DNA from: Isosphaeraceae bacterium
GTDB lineage: Bacteria > Planctomycetota > Planctomycetia > Isosphaerales > Isosphaeraceae
Length of the DNA stretch: 64,000 nucleotides
Assembly: GCA_026004735.1 (NCBI GenBank)
Contig: BPJS01000001.1
Location: 2,046,001 to 2,110,000 of the forward strand
Direction: 5' to 3'
The position numbers and the translations under genes are program-made. The notes under the pieces are model-generated. The model had not been told where the DNA came from. It saw only the letters and a list, made by a program, of their open reading frames with translations, and searched no databases. Numbering within the stretch: position 1 is the first letter of the stretch; each line of letters opens with the position of its first letter. Positions 23,916-33,258 of the stretch are shown piece by piece.

Positions 23916-26900
23916 TCAACGGCGGCCAGCACCCACTGGTAGCGACGCCGAGGGAACGGCTGGTCGGGGTGTTGTGGTCGAGCGGGACGGCTGGCTGTCG
24001 AGCGCCGCGATGGGTTCCCGCCGGCTGGAATCGGGTCCGGGGTCGTGCTCCGGGGTCGAGTCGGCGTGACGTAGCGACTCAATTCGCAGGTCATCGAACA
24101 GGGCCTCACCCGGTCCGGCCAGCCCCAGGGTGATGCTCACGCCTCCGTCCTCCGGCACGCGGCGGTACAGGACCAGCTCGCGCCAGGCCGCGTTCGGTTC
24201 CGTGGTGCGAAACTGGAGGGGAGTTCCGCCAATCGACTCGCGGACGATCAGTCCGCCGCCGGCCGATCCGATCGACCGGAGTAATCGGTATTTGACGCGG
24301 ATCCGGATCAACTCACCGGCTCGGACCGCCACTTCGGGGGACTGTACGGCCGCGACCGGCCAGTCCACCAGCGCGGGCAACGCATCGACGACGGCTTTAC
24401 GAGCTGCGGCATAGGCCTGCCGATCAGGCGACCCGTCCGGTTTGCGGAAATCTTCCGGCTTGGGCCGCTGTTCAGGCTCCACGACCAGGCGCAGGCCCGA
24501 CGAACCCGCAAACCCAGCGCCACCGGCAATGCGGATCGTGCCTTGGAGACCGTCGACCGGATGGGCCGCGTCGGTCCAACCCTGTTGGCGAAGCCGTTCC
24601 GGAGTCGCCTCGAAATCTCCCGACGCGATCGGGCTGGCAACGAATCGTCCGGCCTCTTCCCCCACAAAGGAACGCCAGTAGGCATACTGGGGCAGGGTCT
24701 GGCAGGTCAAAAGCGGGGGGCAGCCCACTGGAGGCGCGGTCACCTCAACCGGTCCACCCGCCGCAGACCGATCGCCGGCCAGCGAGGCCGTGGCAACCTG
24801 GGCGAAGTCGGCGGCTAGGCGCTCAAAGTGGGCCCGGAGCACCATCCGCACCGGCTGGCCGACGCTGCGGGCCTCCGACCAGGCGGTCGGGTAATCCTGC
24901 CGTTCGTAGGCGTCGCGGGCCGAGGCAACCATCTTGCGGCCCTCCTCGAGCAGGTCGGCGGCATCCCGGACCCGAAACCCTCTCTGTTCCAGCAGACCGT
25001 TGAGCTGAATCGCCTCCTGGATCCGCAGTTCGGCCTGCTTGATCGCCAGGTCGATGGCGCGGGGCCGCAGTGCCCAGACCTGCTGGCGGATCCGGTCCAC
25101 CAGGGCCATGTCGCTGGTCAGGAGGATCAGGGCGGTGCCGTTGACGATCGGAATGGTCAACCGGCGGCCACCGGCGTCACGCCGGCTCTCCAGGGCCTGC
25201 ACATCACCGAAACTGATCTCGTAGGCTTGGGCGCTCTCGGGAGCTGGCACGATCAGGTTGACGTCGCGATACCCCATCTGACCGGGCTGCCAAAGGCCTC
25301 CGGCTGCATAGTCGTTGACGATCAGCAGCCTGGTCCGATTGTCCTCGACGTCGATGCTGCTGACCCGGAGCGTGGGATACGCTTTGACCTCTGGTAGGGG
25401 AGCCGTCTGGCCCCGGGCCGACGGCCGCAGGCCCGACCCCATCCCGCCGGCTCCGCCGTTGGGGGTATAGACAAGCTGACGCTTGGGATCCGCTGGGAAG
25501 GCCGGCCACTGGGGAATCGGATCGGTGGCTCGGCCCAGAATCGACTCGACCAGCTCCACTTCGGCGATCAGCAGGGTCAACTCCAAGAGCCGATCGAGAC
25601 CGCCCGGACGGTCCAGCTCGGCGTCCGAGCGAAAGCCCAGCCCCCGATAACCGGCGCTCAGCGCAGCGTAGACCAGCATGCGGATCTGCTCCGGCTGGGC
25701 TGATGGCCAGCCCCAGGCCGGCGGCGGATCATCGCCCCAGACCGCGCGGCGCAGGCTGGTCGGTGCGGAGGTGGGCACCCAGGCCCAGAACAGCGCATTC
25801 GGATTCTTGGTCGCCGCCAGCTGCCGCTTGTAGATCAGCAAACGGTAAATCTCGAGGGGTTGATATTGAGCGCCGATGCCTGGCGGCTCGACGGCCACGA
25901 TGTCCAGGTGGCGGCCAAACAGGGCATATTGGGGGTAAAGATCGCTGACGGTCCCAAACGTCAGGCGGGACTGGCCGGGACGGCTCCGATCCCGTCGCAT
26001 CCGCGCAATCAGGTCGCGGGTGTGTTCCAGCTCGCGGCGGCGTCGTGCCGGGTCTGCGATCGCGCCCAGTTGAGTTCCCAGATTCCAGAACGCGACAGCG
26101 TCCGGCTGGGGAAATCCGGCGACTTCAGCCATCACGTCATCGACCGGCGCGTCCGGGTGGTTGGCTAGGACCGGCATCAGCCAGTAGCCGAGCTGGGTGG
26201 CCCGTCGCAGATACTCGCCATCGGCCTGGCTCGATACCTCGAGCACATCGAAGCCTGCCCGTCGCAACGCCTGGATGTCCAGCCCCGTCGCTGAAACCGC
26301 CCGCGGAACCCACGGCACCCCGTCCTTGGTCAGGAAGTTGCCGACCATGCGGAACCGGTCGCCGGGGGCCGGCGAACGCTCTTCGGAACCGCGAACCACC
26401 CCAGCCTCGTCGTCGGCCGCTTGCGTGAGCAGGTCGGCCGGGACCGGCTCAATCCTCAGGTCGTCGAGCAACACCTCAGACTCGCCCGGTCCGCCATAGA
26501 GATTGATCAGCAAGCGGTCCAAATAGGCTCCGTCGAGCCGGACCGGACGATCCGAACTGACTCGGAGCACACGGGCCTGCCGCTCCACGGCCAGGGGAAG
26601 ACCGGACAGCTCCAGCCGCTGCCAACGCTCCGGCTCATCAACCGCCGTACCCGGAATGACTAGAAACGACGGCCGACCAGTCTCCGGGTCGCGGTCGGCC
26701 GGCAGGACGACCCGCGCATAGAGCCGCACCCCTGGACGACTCGCTCGGGCAAAAAGCTGGATCCGAAGGTCGGCAGTAATCGGGATCCGTGGCAGAGGAT
26801 AGCTGTAGTAGAGAACCGAGCCTGGTCCGGCCTCGAACACAAATCGCTCGGCCCGCTCGCCCTCACGAGCCGGCCCGGTGACGATTTCATGAGCGCGGAG

Positions 26901-27092
26901 CACAAAGGTCGCGTCGGTTTCCTCTTCCCGCCAGACCGGCGTCTCCGATTCAAAGCCGTCCTGGATTGCCGCCGAGAGCCGACCCGGCTGCCCGGCCACC
27001 GCCCCCGCCGGCTCCTGGGTCGCTGCGATGGCGGGACCGGCCGTCATCAGCGCCAACGCGGCCGCCAGAATCCTCCGCGCGTCAACGGACAT
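23916..27092 (-). CDS. large exported protein with barrel-like core and two lectin-like modules
   Basis: A 1058-residue protein with a signal peptide (about 1-23, cleavage after AIA). Residues about 45-215 form a beta-rich module ending in VLLDDLRIEPV, the usual last strand of carbohydrate-binding jelly rolls. Residues about 255-500 begin VGNFLTKDGVPWVPRAVSATG and continue like a glycosidase TIM barrel (DIQALRRAGFDVLEVSS, MPVLANHPD). A helical part follows (about 690-780). A second beta module (about 830-1030) ends in ALFDDLRIESL. I cannot name catalytic acids with confidence, so enzymatic activity is unproven. It stands alone, with its own terminator. Possible roles are polysaccharide binding or cleavage at the cell surface. 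Confidence 0.7.
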   Translation of the reverse strand: MSVDARRILAAALALMTAGPAIAATQEPAGAVAGQPGRLSAAIQDGFESETPVWREEETDATFVLRAHEIVTGPAREGERAERFVFEAGPGSVLYYSYPLPRIPITADLRIQLFARASRPGVRLYARVVLPADRDPETGRPSFLVIPGTAVDEPERWQRLELSGLPLAVERQARVLRVSSDRPVRLDGAYLDRLLINLYGGPGESEVLLDDLRIEPVPADLLTQAADDEAGVVRGSEERSPAPGDRFRMVGNFLTKDGVPWVPRAVSATGLDIQALRRAGFDVLEVSSQADGEYLRRATQLGYWLMPVLANHPDAPVDDVMAEVAGFPQPDAVAFWNLGTQLGAIADPARRRRELEHTRDLIARMRRDRSRPGQSRLTFGTVSDLYPQYALFGRHLDIVAVEPPGIGAQYQPLEIYRLLIYKRQLAATKNPNALFWAWVPTSAPTSLRRAVWGDDPPPAWGWPSAQPEQIRMLVYAALSAGYRGLGFRSDAELDRPGGLDRLLELTLLIAEVELVESILGRATDPIPQWPAFPADPKRQLVYTPNGGAGGMGSGLRPSARGQTAPLPEVKAYPTLRVSSIDVEDNRTRLLIVNDYAAGGLWQPGQMGYRDVNLIVPAPESAQAYEISFGDVQALESRRDAGGRRLTIPIVNGTALILLTSDMALVDRIRQQVWALRPRAIDLAIKQAELRIQEAIQLNGLLEQRGFRVRDAADLLEEGRKMVASARDAYERQDYPTAWSEARSVGQPVRMVLRAHFERLAADFAQVATASLAGDRSAAGGPVEVTAPPVGCPPLLTCQTLPQYAYWRSFVGEEAGRFVASPIASGDFEATPERLRQQGWTDAAHPVDGLQGTIRIAGGAGFAGSSGLRLVVEPEQRPKPEDFRKPDGSPDRQAYAAARKAVVDALPALVDWPVAAVQSPEVAVRAGELIRIRVKYRLLRSIGSAGGGLIVRESIGGTPLQFRTTEPNAAWRELVLYRRVPEDGGVSITLGLAGPGEALFDDLRIESLRHADSTPEHDPGPDSSRREPIAALDSQPSRSTTTPRPAVPSASLPVGAGRR

Positions 27093-27318
27093 TGGTCCGA
27101 ACCTCCCTGCGGCAACGGCCTCCTCCAGACCTGCGCCGGTTGGCGGGCCTCGGCTCCCGGATCGTCGCGCAGGCTAGCGGATTGACCGCTCACCGCCTAG
27201 GTCGATTCGGCCTCGGCCTATCCCCATTCAAAATTTCCCAGACGAAAAAGTTGATCCAGCCGGCACAGTTTGCCGATGAGCCTCGTAGCGTGAGACTGCA
27301 CCTTGGGAGCCGCTAGCG

Positions 27319-27624
27319 ATGAACGGTCACGTGGCCACGGGATCGCCCCCGTGGTGCACCCCGTCGGAGGTGCCCCGTGAGTTGGCCGCGTTGGCCGAGC
27401 GCGTTCGCCGTCTACCCCGCGAAATCCGCCGCAACCTCGAACCGGCTCTGGACACGGCCCTCGAAGAAGCCGTCTTTCGTGGCCGGACCCTGGAGTTGGC
27501 TCGGCAGGCACTGGCCCGGTTCCGGCACGATCTGGAGCTGATCCGGTTCGACCTGGAAGCCACCCGCCGCGAACGGGAGACCCTCGCTCGGGAGCTTCAC
27601 GCCCTCGAGCACGGCGAGCGCTAG
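27319..27624 (+). CDS. small helical (coiled-coil-like) protein, unknown function
   Basis: A 101-residue Arg/Glu/Leu-rich protein predicted to be almost wholly helical from residue 16, including FRHDLELIRFDLEATRRERE with heptad-like spacing. No signal peptide, membrane helix or known motif is visible. GGAG lies about ten bases before the ATG. It is convergent with the M28-family gene (eight bases between stops) and divergent from the large exported protein gene. The short length and lack of recognised relatives keep confidence moderate. Confidence 0.55.
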   Translation: MNGHVATGSPPWCTPSEVPRELAALAERVRRLPREIRRNLEPALDTALEEAVFRGRTLELARQALARFRHDLELIRFDLEATRRERETLARELHALEHGER

Positions 27625-27632
27625 GCTCGGTC

Positions 27633-28628
27633 TTAACGGGGCCGGACCGCGTCGCGGGGAAGCGACAACCAGGCCGTGACGACGCGACCGACTTGTTCGA
27701 GACTCTCCGGGCTGCACTGCTCGGGCGTATCGCTGGCCCGGTGCCAGTGGGGATAGTCGAAGTCGATGATGTCGATCGTGGGGATCCCCGCCTCGTTGAG
27801 CGGAAGGTGGTCGTCGAGAACTTCCCGGCCGACCTGATCGACAAACGCCGTAGCCCGGAGTTGGCGGGCCACGCCCCAGACCTGATCGACCAGCCGCGGC
27901 GCGTACCGCAGGCTATATGGCTCGCGGGGAAGCCGCAGATCCTTGCCGCCGACCATGTCCAGGAGAATTCCAGCCACGTAAGTCGTGCGCGCCCCCGACC
28001 CCCCAGCGCGACGCCCAGCCCGATACCGCTCGGCAAAATGCTTCGATCCCAGGAAATATTCACCGTTCTGTCCGTAGACCAGCTCCTCGGCATCGAAGAG
28101 CACCAGATCGACCCCCCAGGGCGTCTCCAGTTCGTTCAGATGATGGGCGATTTCCATCAGGAGGGCCACGCCTGAGGCGCCGTCGTTGGCACCCAGGAAT
28201 GGCTTGCGCGCCTCGATCGGGTCGAACTCCTGGTCGGCGAACGGTCGGGTGTCGTAGTGCGCACAGAGGATCACCCGCTCGGTCCGTTCCGGATGCCAGG
28301 AGCCGATCAGGTTGGCCAGACGCACGATCCGGCCGTCGGCGGGATCCCGGGCGGTGAACGGTTGCTCACGCACCTGTCCGCCCAGTTTGCGAAAATGCTC
28401 GGCGACCATCTGGCGCTGCCGCTGATTGGCCGCGGAGCCGGCCGGACGTCGGCCCAGGGCGCAGATGGCCTTCAAATAGCCGTAGGCACGCGCGCCGTCG
28501 ATCGGGGCCGGCCGCAGCGGCGGCTGGCTCTGCCACGGTCGGGCCTCCGCGACCCGGCTGGCCAGCGGAGCACTAAGGGCCGCCAGCCCGAGCATGGCCA
28601 GTCGCCGCCGGTGCATCCTGCCACGCAT
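27633..28628 (-). CDS. exported M28-family, glutaminyl-cyclase-like enzyme
   Basis: A 331-residue protein with an Arg-rich N-terminus and a signal peptide (about 1-29). The M28 zinc site is seen as CAHYDTRP (122-129), Asp149 in GANDGASG, Glu181/Glu182 in FDAEELVYG and His296 in PHWHRASD. LDDHLP near 271 and the single-zinc layout resemble glutaminyl-peptide cyclotransferases more than two-zinc aminopeptidases. Glutaminyl cyclases turn N-terminal glutamine into pyroglutamate on exported proteins. A plain aminopeptidase remains possible. An in-frame ATG four codons later is an alternative start. Confidence 0.85.
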   Translation of the reverse strand: MRGRMHRRRLAMLGLAALSAPLASRVAEARPWQSQPPLRPAPIDGARAYGYLKAICALGRRPAGSAANQRQRQMVAEHFRKLGGQVREQPFTARDPADGRIVRLANLIGSWHPERTERVILCAHYDTRPFADQEFDPIEARKPFLGANDGASGVALLMEIAHHLNELETPWGVDLVLFDAEELVYGQNGEYFLGSKHFAERYRAGRRAGGSGARTTYVAGILLDMVGGKDLRLPREPYSLRYAPRLVDQVWGVARQLRATAFVDQVGREVLDDHLPLNEAGIPTIDIIDFDYPHWHRASDTPEQCSPESLEQVGRVVTAWLSLPRDAVRPR

Positions 28629-28701
28629 CAGATCGCCCCTTCAGGATCCGTGTGGGGTTCATGGGCCGGGTCGAATCCGCCGCTAATCCCTTGCGAGGAT
28701 T

Positions 28702-28731
28702 ATTGTGAAGGATGGCCGACTCCGGTGGCAA
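28702..28731 (-). promoter_or_regulatory. candidate promoter of the M28-family gene
   Basis: On the minus strand TTGCCA (28726-28731), 18 bases and CACAAT (28702-28707), about 75 bases before the start codon. Matched by eye in the divergent gap with hpnC. Confidence 0.3.
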
Positions 28732-28854
28732 GGCAGAGCCGACCGGCAGGCGGCAGGGCATCAACCTCGTGCGGATGTTTGGTTGAGTGGCTTAGAATCA
28801 CAGCTCAAACCGTGGGTCCTTTCAGCCTGCGATTTTCTGGGGGTGTGTTCCACA

Positions 28855-29832
28855 GTGCCTGCCCGGCTATCGTTTTCGGAGGACTTGCGCCGGTATGGCC
28901 CGGAGTCGAACGTCCGGGTCGATCCAGCGGCCGCGCAGGCCTATTGCCAGCGGCTGACGGCCAGTCACTACGAAAATTTCAGTGTGGTGACGTGGCTGAC
29001 TCCGCGGGAGCTACGGCCCGCGTTCCAGGCTATTTACGCCTTCTGCCGCTGGGCTGATGACCTCGCCGATGAGGTCGGAGACCCCGAGCGGTCGCGGGCA
29101 CTTCTCGCATGGTGGCGAGGCGAACTGGCGGCGCTGTACCGAGGCGATGTGCGGCATCCGGTCTTTGTGGCTTTGAGGCCGGTCGTCGCCGAGTTCACCA
29201 TCCCGCCAGATCCGTTCGAGGCGCTGATCGACGCCTTCGAGCAGGATCAGCGCGTCGTCGACTATGAGACCTACGACCAGCTCTTGGACTATTGCCGTCG
29301 GTCGGCCAACCCTGTTGGTCACCTGGTTCTGTACCTGGGCCGAGCCTTTGATCCGTCGAATGCCAGCTTGTCGGACGCAACGTGCACTGCCCTGCAACTG
29401 GCCAATTTCTGGCAAGATGTCGCCCGCGACCTGCGGATCGGCCGGATCTACATCCCCCGCGAGGATCGCCAGCGGTTCGGCGTGACCGAAGCCGACCTGC
29501 GCGCTGAGCGGGCCAATGAACCGGTTCGCGACTTGCTTGCCTTCGAAGTGGCGCGGACCCGAACGCTCTTCAACCTGGGCTGGCCGCTGGTTGACCGGCT
29601 GCCGGGGAGGCTCGGTCTGAGCGTCGCCTTGTTCACCCGCGGGGGGCAGGCCATTCTCGATCGGATCGCGGCGCAGGGATACGACGTTCTTCGACGGCGA
29701 CCGACGCTCAGCAAGCTGGACAAGTGGAAGCTGATCGTCGCCGCGTTGGGCAATCGTCGGCGAGTCGGTTTGAGGCGGGGCAGCGACACGACAGGGTCCG
29801 CCAACCGAGCTTGGGCGGAGGCGCGGGGATGA
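28855..29832 (+). CDS. hpnC: squalene synthase-like HpnC
   Basis: A 325-residue trans-isoprenyl diphosphate synthase-fold protein. The first aspartate motif is DDLAD (68-72, within YAFCRWADDLADE) and the second QDVARD (187-192). HpnC, HpnD and HpnE together make squalene from farnesyl diphosphate; HpnC turns presqualene diphosphate into hydroxysqualene. No ATG fits the family N-terminus. GTG at 28855 (or at 28843, four codons earlier) places LSFSEDLRRYGPES at the usual position, and a G-rich run precedes it. The frame is open upstream to 28705, but that part is not family-like. Its stop overlaps the hpnD start by four bases. Confidence 0.9.
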   Translation: MPARLSFSEDLRRYGPESNVRVDPAAAQAYCQRLTASHYENFSVVTWLTPRELRPAFQAIYAFCRWADDLADEVGDPERSRALLAWWRGELAALYRGDVRHPVFVALRPVVAEFTIPPDPFEALIDAFEQDQRVVDYETYDQLLDYCRRSANPVGHLVLYLGRAFDPSNASLSDATCTALQLANFWQDVARDLRIGRIYIPREDRQRFGVTEADLRAERANEPVRDLLAFEVARTRTLFNLGWPLVDRLPGRLGLSVALFTRGGQAILDRIAAQGYDVLRRRPTLSKLDKWKLIVAALGNRRRVGLRRGSDTTGSANRAWAEARG

Positions 29833-30692
29833 CCAGCGGCCTCGACGCCAGCTACCGACTCTGCGAGGCCATCGCCCGCCGCGAGGCAAAGAACTTTTAT
29901 TACGGCTTTCTGCTCTTGCCGCCAGGCAGGCGGCGCGCCATGTGCGCCCTCTATGCATTTCTCCGCGGCTCGGACGATATCGCGGACGAGCCGGCCGAGG
30001 GCGTTGATGCTGCGGCTCGCCTGGCCCACTGGCAGCGACGGCTCGCTTGCTTGGAGAGCACGCCACCCGATGAACCGTCCATCTGGCCGGCCCTGGCCGA
30101 CACCGTGCGGCGGTTTGCCATCCCCCGCTCCTATTTGCACGCGGCGCTCGATGGCGTGGCCATGGATCTGCGACCGCAGGTTTACGCCACGTTCGAGGAT
30201 CTCCGCGGCTACTGCTATCGCGTGGCCTCAGCGGTCGGCTTATCTTGTCTTCATATATGGGGTTACGACTCAGACGGAGGCCGGGCGGAGGCGATGGCCG
30301 AAGCCTGCGGCATCGCCCTGCAACTGACCAATATCGTCCGCGACGTGCGCGAGGATGCAGCCCGGGGGCGGGTTTACATTCCGGCGGAGGATCTCGCCCG
30401 CTTCGGGGTTGCGCCCGAAGAGCTTGGTTCAGGCCGACTCGATGACCGGCTGCGGGCGTTGCTGGAGCACCAGGCGGAGCGGGCGCGTGAGTTTTATCGG
30501 CAGGGGCTTCCGCTGGCGAAGCTGGTGGCCCCGGTTGGTCGGCCGGTCTTTCGGACGATCGTCGGGATTTATCGGAGCCTGCTCGACGAGATTGAGCGAC
30601 GCGGTTACGACGTCTGGACGGGCCGGGTGAGTTTGCCGTCGTGGAAGAAGGCGGCGATTATGCTCGGCTCGTTGATAGGGGGGGTGCGATGA
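29829..30692 (+). CDS. hpnD: presqualene diphosphate synthase HpnD
   Basis: A 287-residue enzyme of the squalene/phytoene synthase family. It has FLRGSDDIADE (45-54), the second motif NIVRDVRED (167-175) and the substrate-contact helix REAKNFYYGF near the N-terminus. It condenses two farnesyl diphosphates to presqualene diphosphate. The ATG at 29829 overlaps the hpnC stop (ATGA), and its own stop overlaps the hpnE start the same way, so the three are translationally coupled. All catalytic aspartates are present. Confidence 0.93.
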   Translation: MTSGLDASYRLCEAIARREAKNFYYGFLLLPPGRRRAMCALYAFLRGSDDIADEPAEGVDAAARLAHWQRRLACLESTPPDEPSIWPALADTVRRFAIPRSYLHAALDGVAMDLRPQVYATFEDLRGYCYRVASAVGLSCLHIWGYDSDGGRAEAMAEACGIALQLTNIVRDVREDAARGRVYIPAEDLARFGVAPEELGSGRLDDRLRALLEHQAERAREFYRQGLPLAKLVAPVGRPVFRTIVGIYRSLLDEIERRGYDVWTGRVSLPSWKKAAIMLGSLIGGVR

Positions 30693-32263
30693 CCGAGCGG
30701 CTCGCTCCGGCGACCCGGGGCATCACGGAGCGGAGCTTCGGGGCTTTGGGCTCGCGTCCTGATCCGCCTCGGGTGGTGGTTGTCGGCGGAGGACTGGCTG
30801 GTTTGGCGGCGGCGGTGGCCCTGGCCGATCGTGGGTTGCGCCTGACCGTCCTGGAGTCGCGACCGTGGCTGGGTGGACGGGCCGGCTCGTTTTCGGATCC
30901 AGCGGTCGGCGGCTGGGTTGACTTGTGCCAGCATGTGGCGATGGGCTGCTGCACCAATCTCGAGGATTACTGCGCGCGGATTGGGACCCAGAATCAGTTC
31001 CGGACGCTGCCGGGCGTGCGGTTCCTGGCCCGCGACGCGCCGCCGTCGATCTGGAAGGCCGATCCTCTGCCCGCTCCCCTGCATCTGGCGCGGGCGTTCT
31101 GGTCGTCGCGGTTCTTGAGCTGGGGCGACAAAGTGCGAATCGCCCAGGCATTAGGCCGATTGATCCGCTCCCGACCGAGCCAGCCGCGTCCGATTGGGCT
31201 TTGGCTCTCGGAACATGGCCAAACGCCGCGGACGATCCGCCGTTTCTGGGAGCCGATCCTGGTCTCTGCGCTCAACGACCGGCTCGATCGGCTCGACCTG
31301 GCCAGCGCGCGGCAGGTCTTCGTCGATGGCTTTGTTAAGAATCGTCACGCTCATATTGTGCGGATTCCGACCGTTCCGCTGGCCCGTGTGATAGGGGAGC
31401 CGGCAGCCGCCTGGCTCAGGGCGCGGGGGGTCGAACTGCGGACCGGTGTCGCGGCCGTCGGCATCGAGTGCGAGCCTGAGGGCGCGGTCGAGCGAGTTCG
31501 GCTCCGGGACGGGGGAGCCATCGAGGCGGATTTCGTGGTTCTCGCCGTGCCGTTTCATCGGGTGGCCGATCTGGTCGGAGCGGCGTTGCGGGCCCGCATC
31601 CCCGCGCTGGCTCACCTCGATCAATTCCAAGCGATGCCGATCACGGGCATCCATCTTTGGTTTGACCAGATGGTTGTCCCGGTCGACCACGCGGCGCTGA
31701 TCGACCTGACGCTCCACTGGGTTTTCAACCACGGAAAATTTTCCACGGCAACCGCGTCGGGCCAATACGTTCAATGTGTGGTGTCGGCCTCGACCGAGCT
31801 GGCCGCCCAACCCAACGAGGCAGTGATCCGAATCGCCCTGGATGACCTGGCCCGGTTCTGGCCGGAGGCCCGGCCTGAGCGGCTCCGCGCCTGGCGGGTC
31901 GTGACCGAACATCGCGCGACGTTTGCCCCCCGGCCCGGAATCGAGCGGATCCGACCGCCGCAACGCACCTCGATCGACGGCCTGTTTCTAGCCGGCGATT
32001 GGACGCAAACCGGCTGGCCGTCCACGATGGAAGGGGCCGTGCGCTCCGGTTACCTGGCCGCCGAAGCCATCCTCCAGGACCTCGGACGTCCTGCCTCGAT
32101 CCTGGCACCCGATCTGCCCGCCGAACCGCTCGCTGCCTGGCTCCTGCGGGAACCCACTCGTCCAAACGAAAACCGGGATCGACCCGCCTCGAGCCGCCCG
32201 GTCCACCCCGGCCACCCTGCCCAACCCTGCCGGGATCCGCTCAGCCGCTCCGTCCGCCCTTGA
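30689..32263 (+). CDS. hpnE: hydroxysqualene dehydroxylase HpnE
   Basis: A 524-residue FAD-dependent oxidoreductase of the phytoene-desaturase superfamily. The dinucleotide-binding motif VVVGGGLAGLAAAVAL is at 30-45, ESRPWLGGRAGSF at 56-68, and the C-terminal FAD contact FLAGDWTQTGWPSTMEGAV near 430-450. HpnE reduces hydroxysqualene to squalene, completing the HpnCDE route. The last 60 residues form a Pro/Arg-rich tail beyond the usual family end. No squalene-hopene cyclase or carotenoid gene is in the window, so the end product (hopanoid, sterol or C30 carotenoid) cannot be read here. Confidence 0.92.
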   Translation: MTERLAPATRGITERSFGALGSRPDPPRVVVVGGGLAGLAAAVALADRGLRLTVLESRPWLGGRAGSFSDPAVGGWVDLCQHVAMGCCTNLEDYCARIGTQNQFRTLPGVRFLARDAPPSIWKADPLPAPLHLARAFWSSRFLSWGDKVRIAQALGRLIRSRPSQPRPIGLWLSEHGQTPRTIRRFWEPILVSALNDRLDRLDLASARQVFVDGFVKNRHAHIVRIPTVPLARVIGEPAAAWLRARGVELRTGVAAVGIECEPEGAVERVRLRDGGAIEADFVVLAVPFHRVADLVGAALRARIPALAHLDQFQAMPITGIHLWFDQMVVPVDHAALIDLTLHWVFNHGKFSTATASGQYVQCVVSASTELAAQPNEAVIRIALDDLARFWPEARPERLRAWRVVTEHRATFAPRPGIERIRPPQRTSIDGLFLAGDWTQTGWPSTMEGAVRSGYLAAEAILQDLGRPASILAPDLPAEPLAAWLLREPTRPNENRDRPASSRPVHPGHPAQPCRDPLSRSVRP

Positions 32264-32941
32264 GCCGAGTCGCGCGCGGGAAGGAGCTCCCAAGCGGCAT
32301 TCGAGCCTTACGCGCGGAGCATCGTGACGGCGACTGCCCCGATCCTGGCCTCGCAACCCTGGCATCGCCCACGGTCCAGCGACCGCGCGGGTCTCGCACC
32401 GTCTCGCCCGCCCCGGCGCGACCCAAGTCGCAGTCCCCCAAGACCGGCCCGCATATGCGCCAACGCACGCTGGGTCAGGCGAGGCGCTCAGCCAGGCTGG
32501 TCGCCTGGGCAGGACAATCACCGGCTCCGACGCATCCTGGCTCCGTCGCCCCAGCAGAGCTTGGCTTGCCCGCCCGTTCCTCAGCGATCCGCCGCCCTTA
32601 ATCAGAAAGGGATCGCGAGCATGATGATAAAAAAGGCGAATTAAGACGATTCCCGGGTTTTTCCCACTATTGATTGCCTTCCAGCACGCTGCACGGGGTC
32701 TTGATTCGGAGCACCCAATGCCGATCATGCTTAATTAGGACATACTCTTCAACGGGGGGTCTCAGCGTGTCGTGAAGGTTGGGACGCCTCTATGGATCTG
32801 CGCGGGCTGTGGTTACGGAACCGCAAACACCATAAGGCTGGGCGCTTGCCGCCGAGACCGCCCGGCTGGTCGGTCTCTGGGTGTTCGGTTTGGGATCGAA
32901 GAGCACAAGGCAAGGGTGCTGGCCTGGTGGGGGTGAAGACC
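32264..32941. other. 678-base gap after hpnE
   Basis: The first 330 bases are GC-rich and hold only short frames without convincing protein character. From about 32615 to 32740 the sequence turns clearly AT-richer (ATGATGATAAAAAAGG, TTAATTAGG), unusual for this window and typical of a promoter or leader zone. I could not place a -35/-10 pair with confidence. No tRNA or terminator hairpin with a T-tract was recognised. Confidence 0.55.
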
Positions 32942-33166
32942 ATGATTCAGTCGGCGGTGCGCACGCGGCGGAATGCTGAGCCATCGATCCAGCTTTACTC
33001 GGGTCCGGAGCAGAGTCGAAATGTGGCGTACTGGCGGGTGAACGGATACCCGGCGCGGGTGATCATCTGGACCCAGGCCGAGTGGGAGCGGTTGGAGAAG
33101 CGTCCGCCTGATGCCCAATACTTACCCAGTGGGCTGTGGTGCGTACTGCGGATCGACGACCGCTGA
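32942..33166 (+). CDS. small basic protein, unknown function
   Basis: A 74-residue protein. The first 20 residues are Arg-rich, and the rest reads as a compact fold: NVAYWRVNGYPARVIIWT, then AEWERLEKRPPDAQ and GLWCVLRIDD. I chose the ATG at 32942; the frame opens upstream at 32792, but that portion looks like noncoding translation. The aromatic pattern and the closing acidic strand suggest a real domain. No known family was recognised. It stands alone between hpnE and the transporter genes. Confidence 0.6.
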   Translation: MIQSAVRTRRNAEPSIQLYSGPEQSRNVAYWRVNGYPARVIIWTQAEWERLEKRPPDAQYLPSGLWCVLRIDDR

Positions 33167-33258
33167 GGCGATCGGCGGTTTGAGCCGCTTGAGGGGTTGG
33201 GGCGGTTCGGTCATCCTGGTAGCCTCTGACCTGTTTGGACCGAGGATGGGCCGCCCCG

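Noticed and set aside
31988-32728. A 246-codon minus-strand frame over the hpnE end and the following gap
   Set aside because: Half of it is antisense to hpnE and the rest has no protein-like pattern or start signal.
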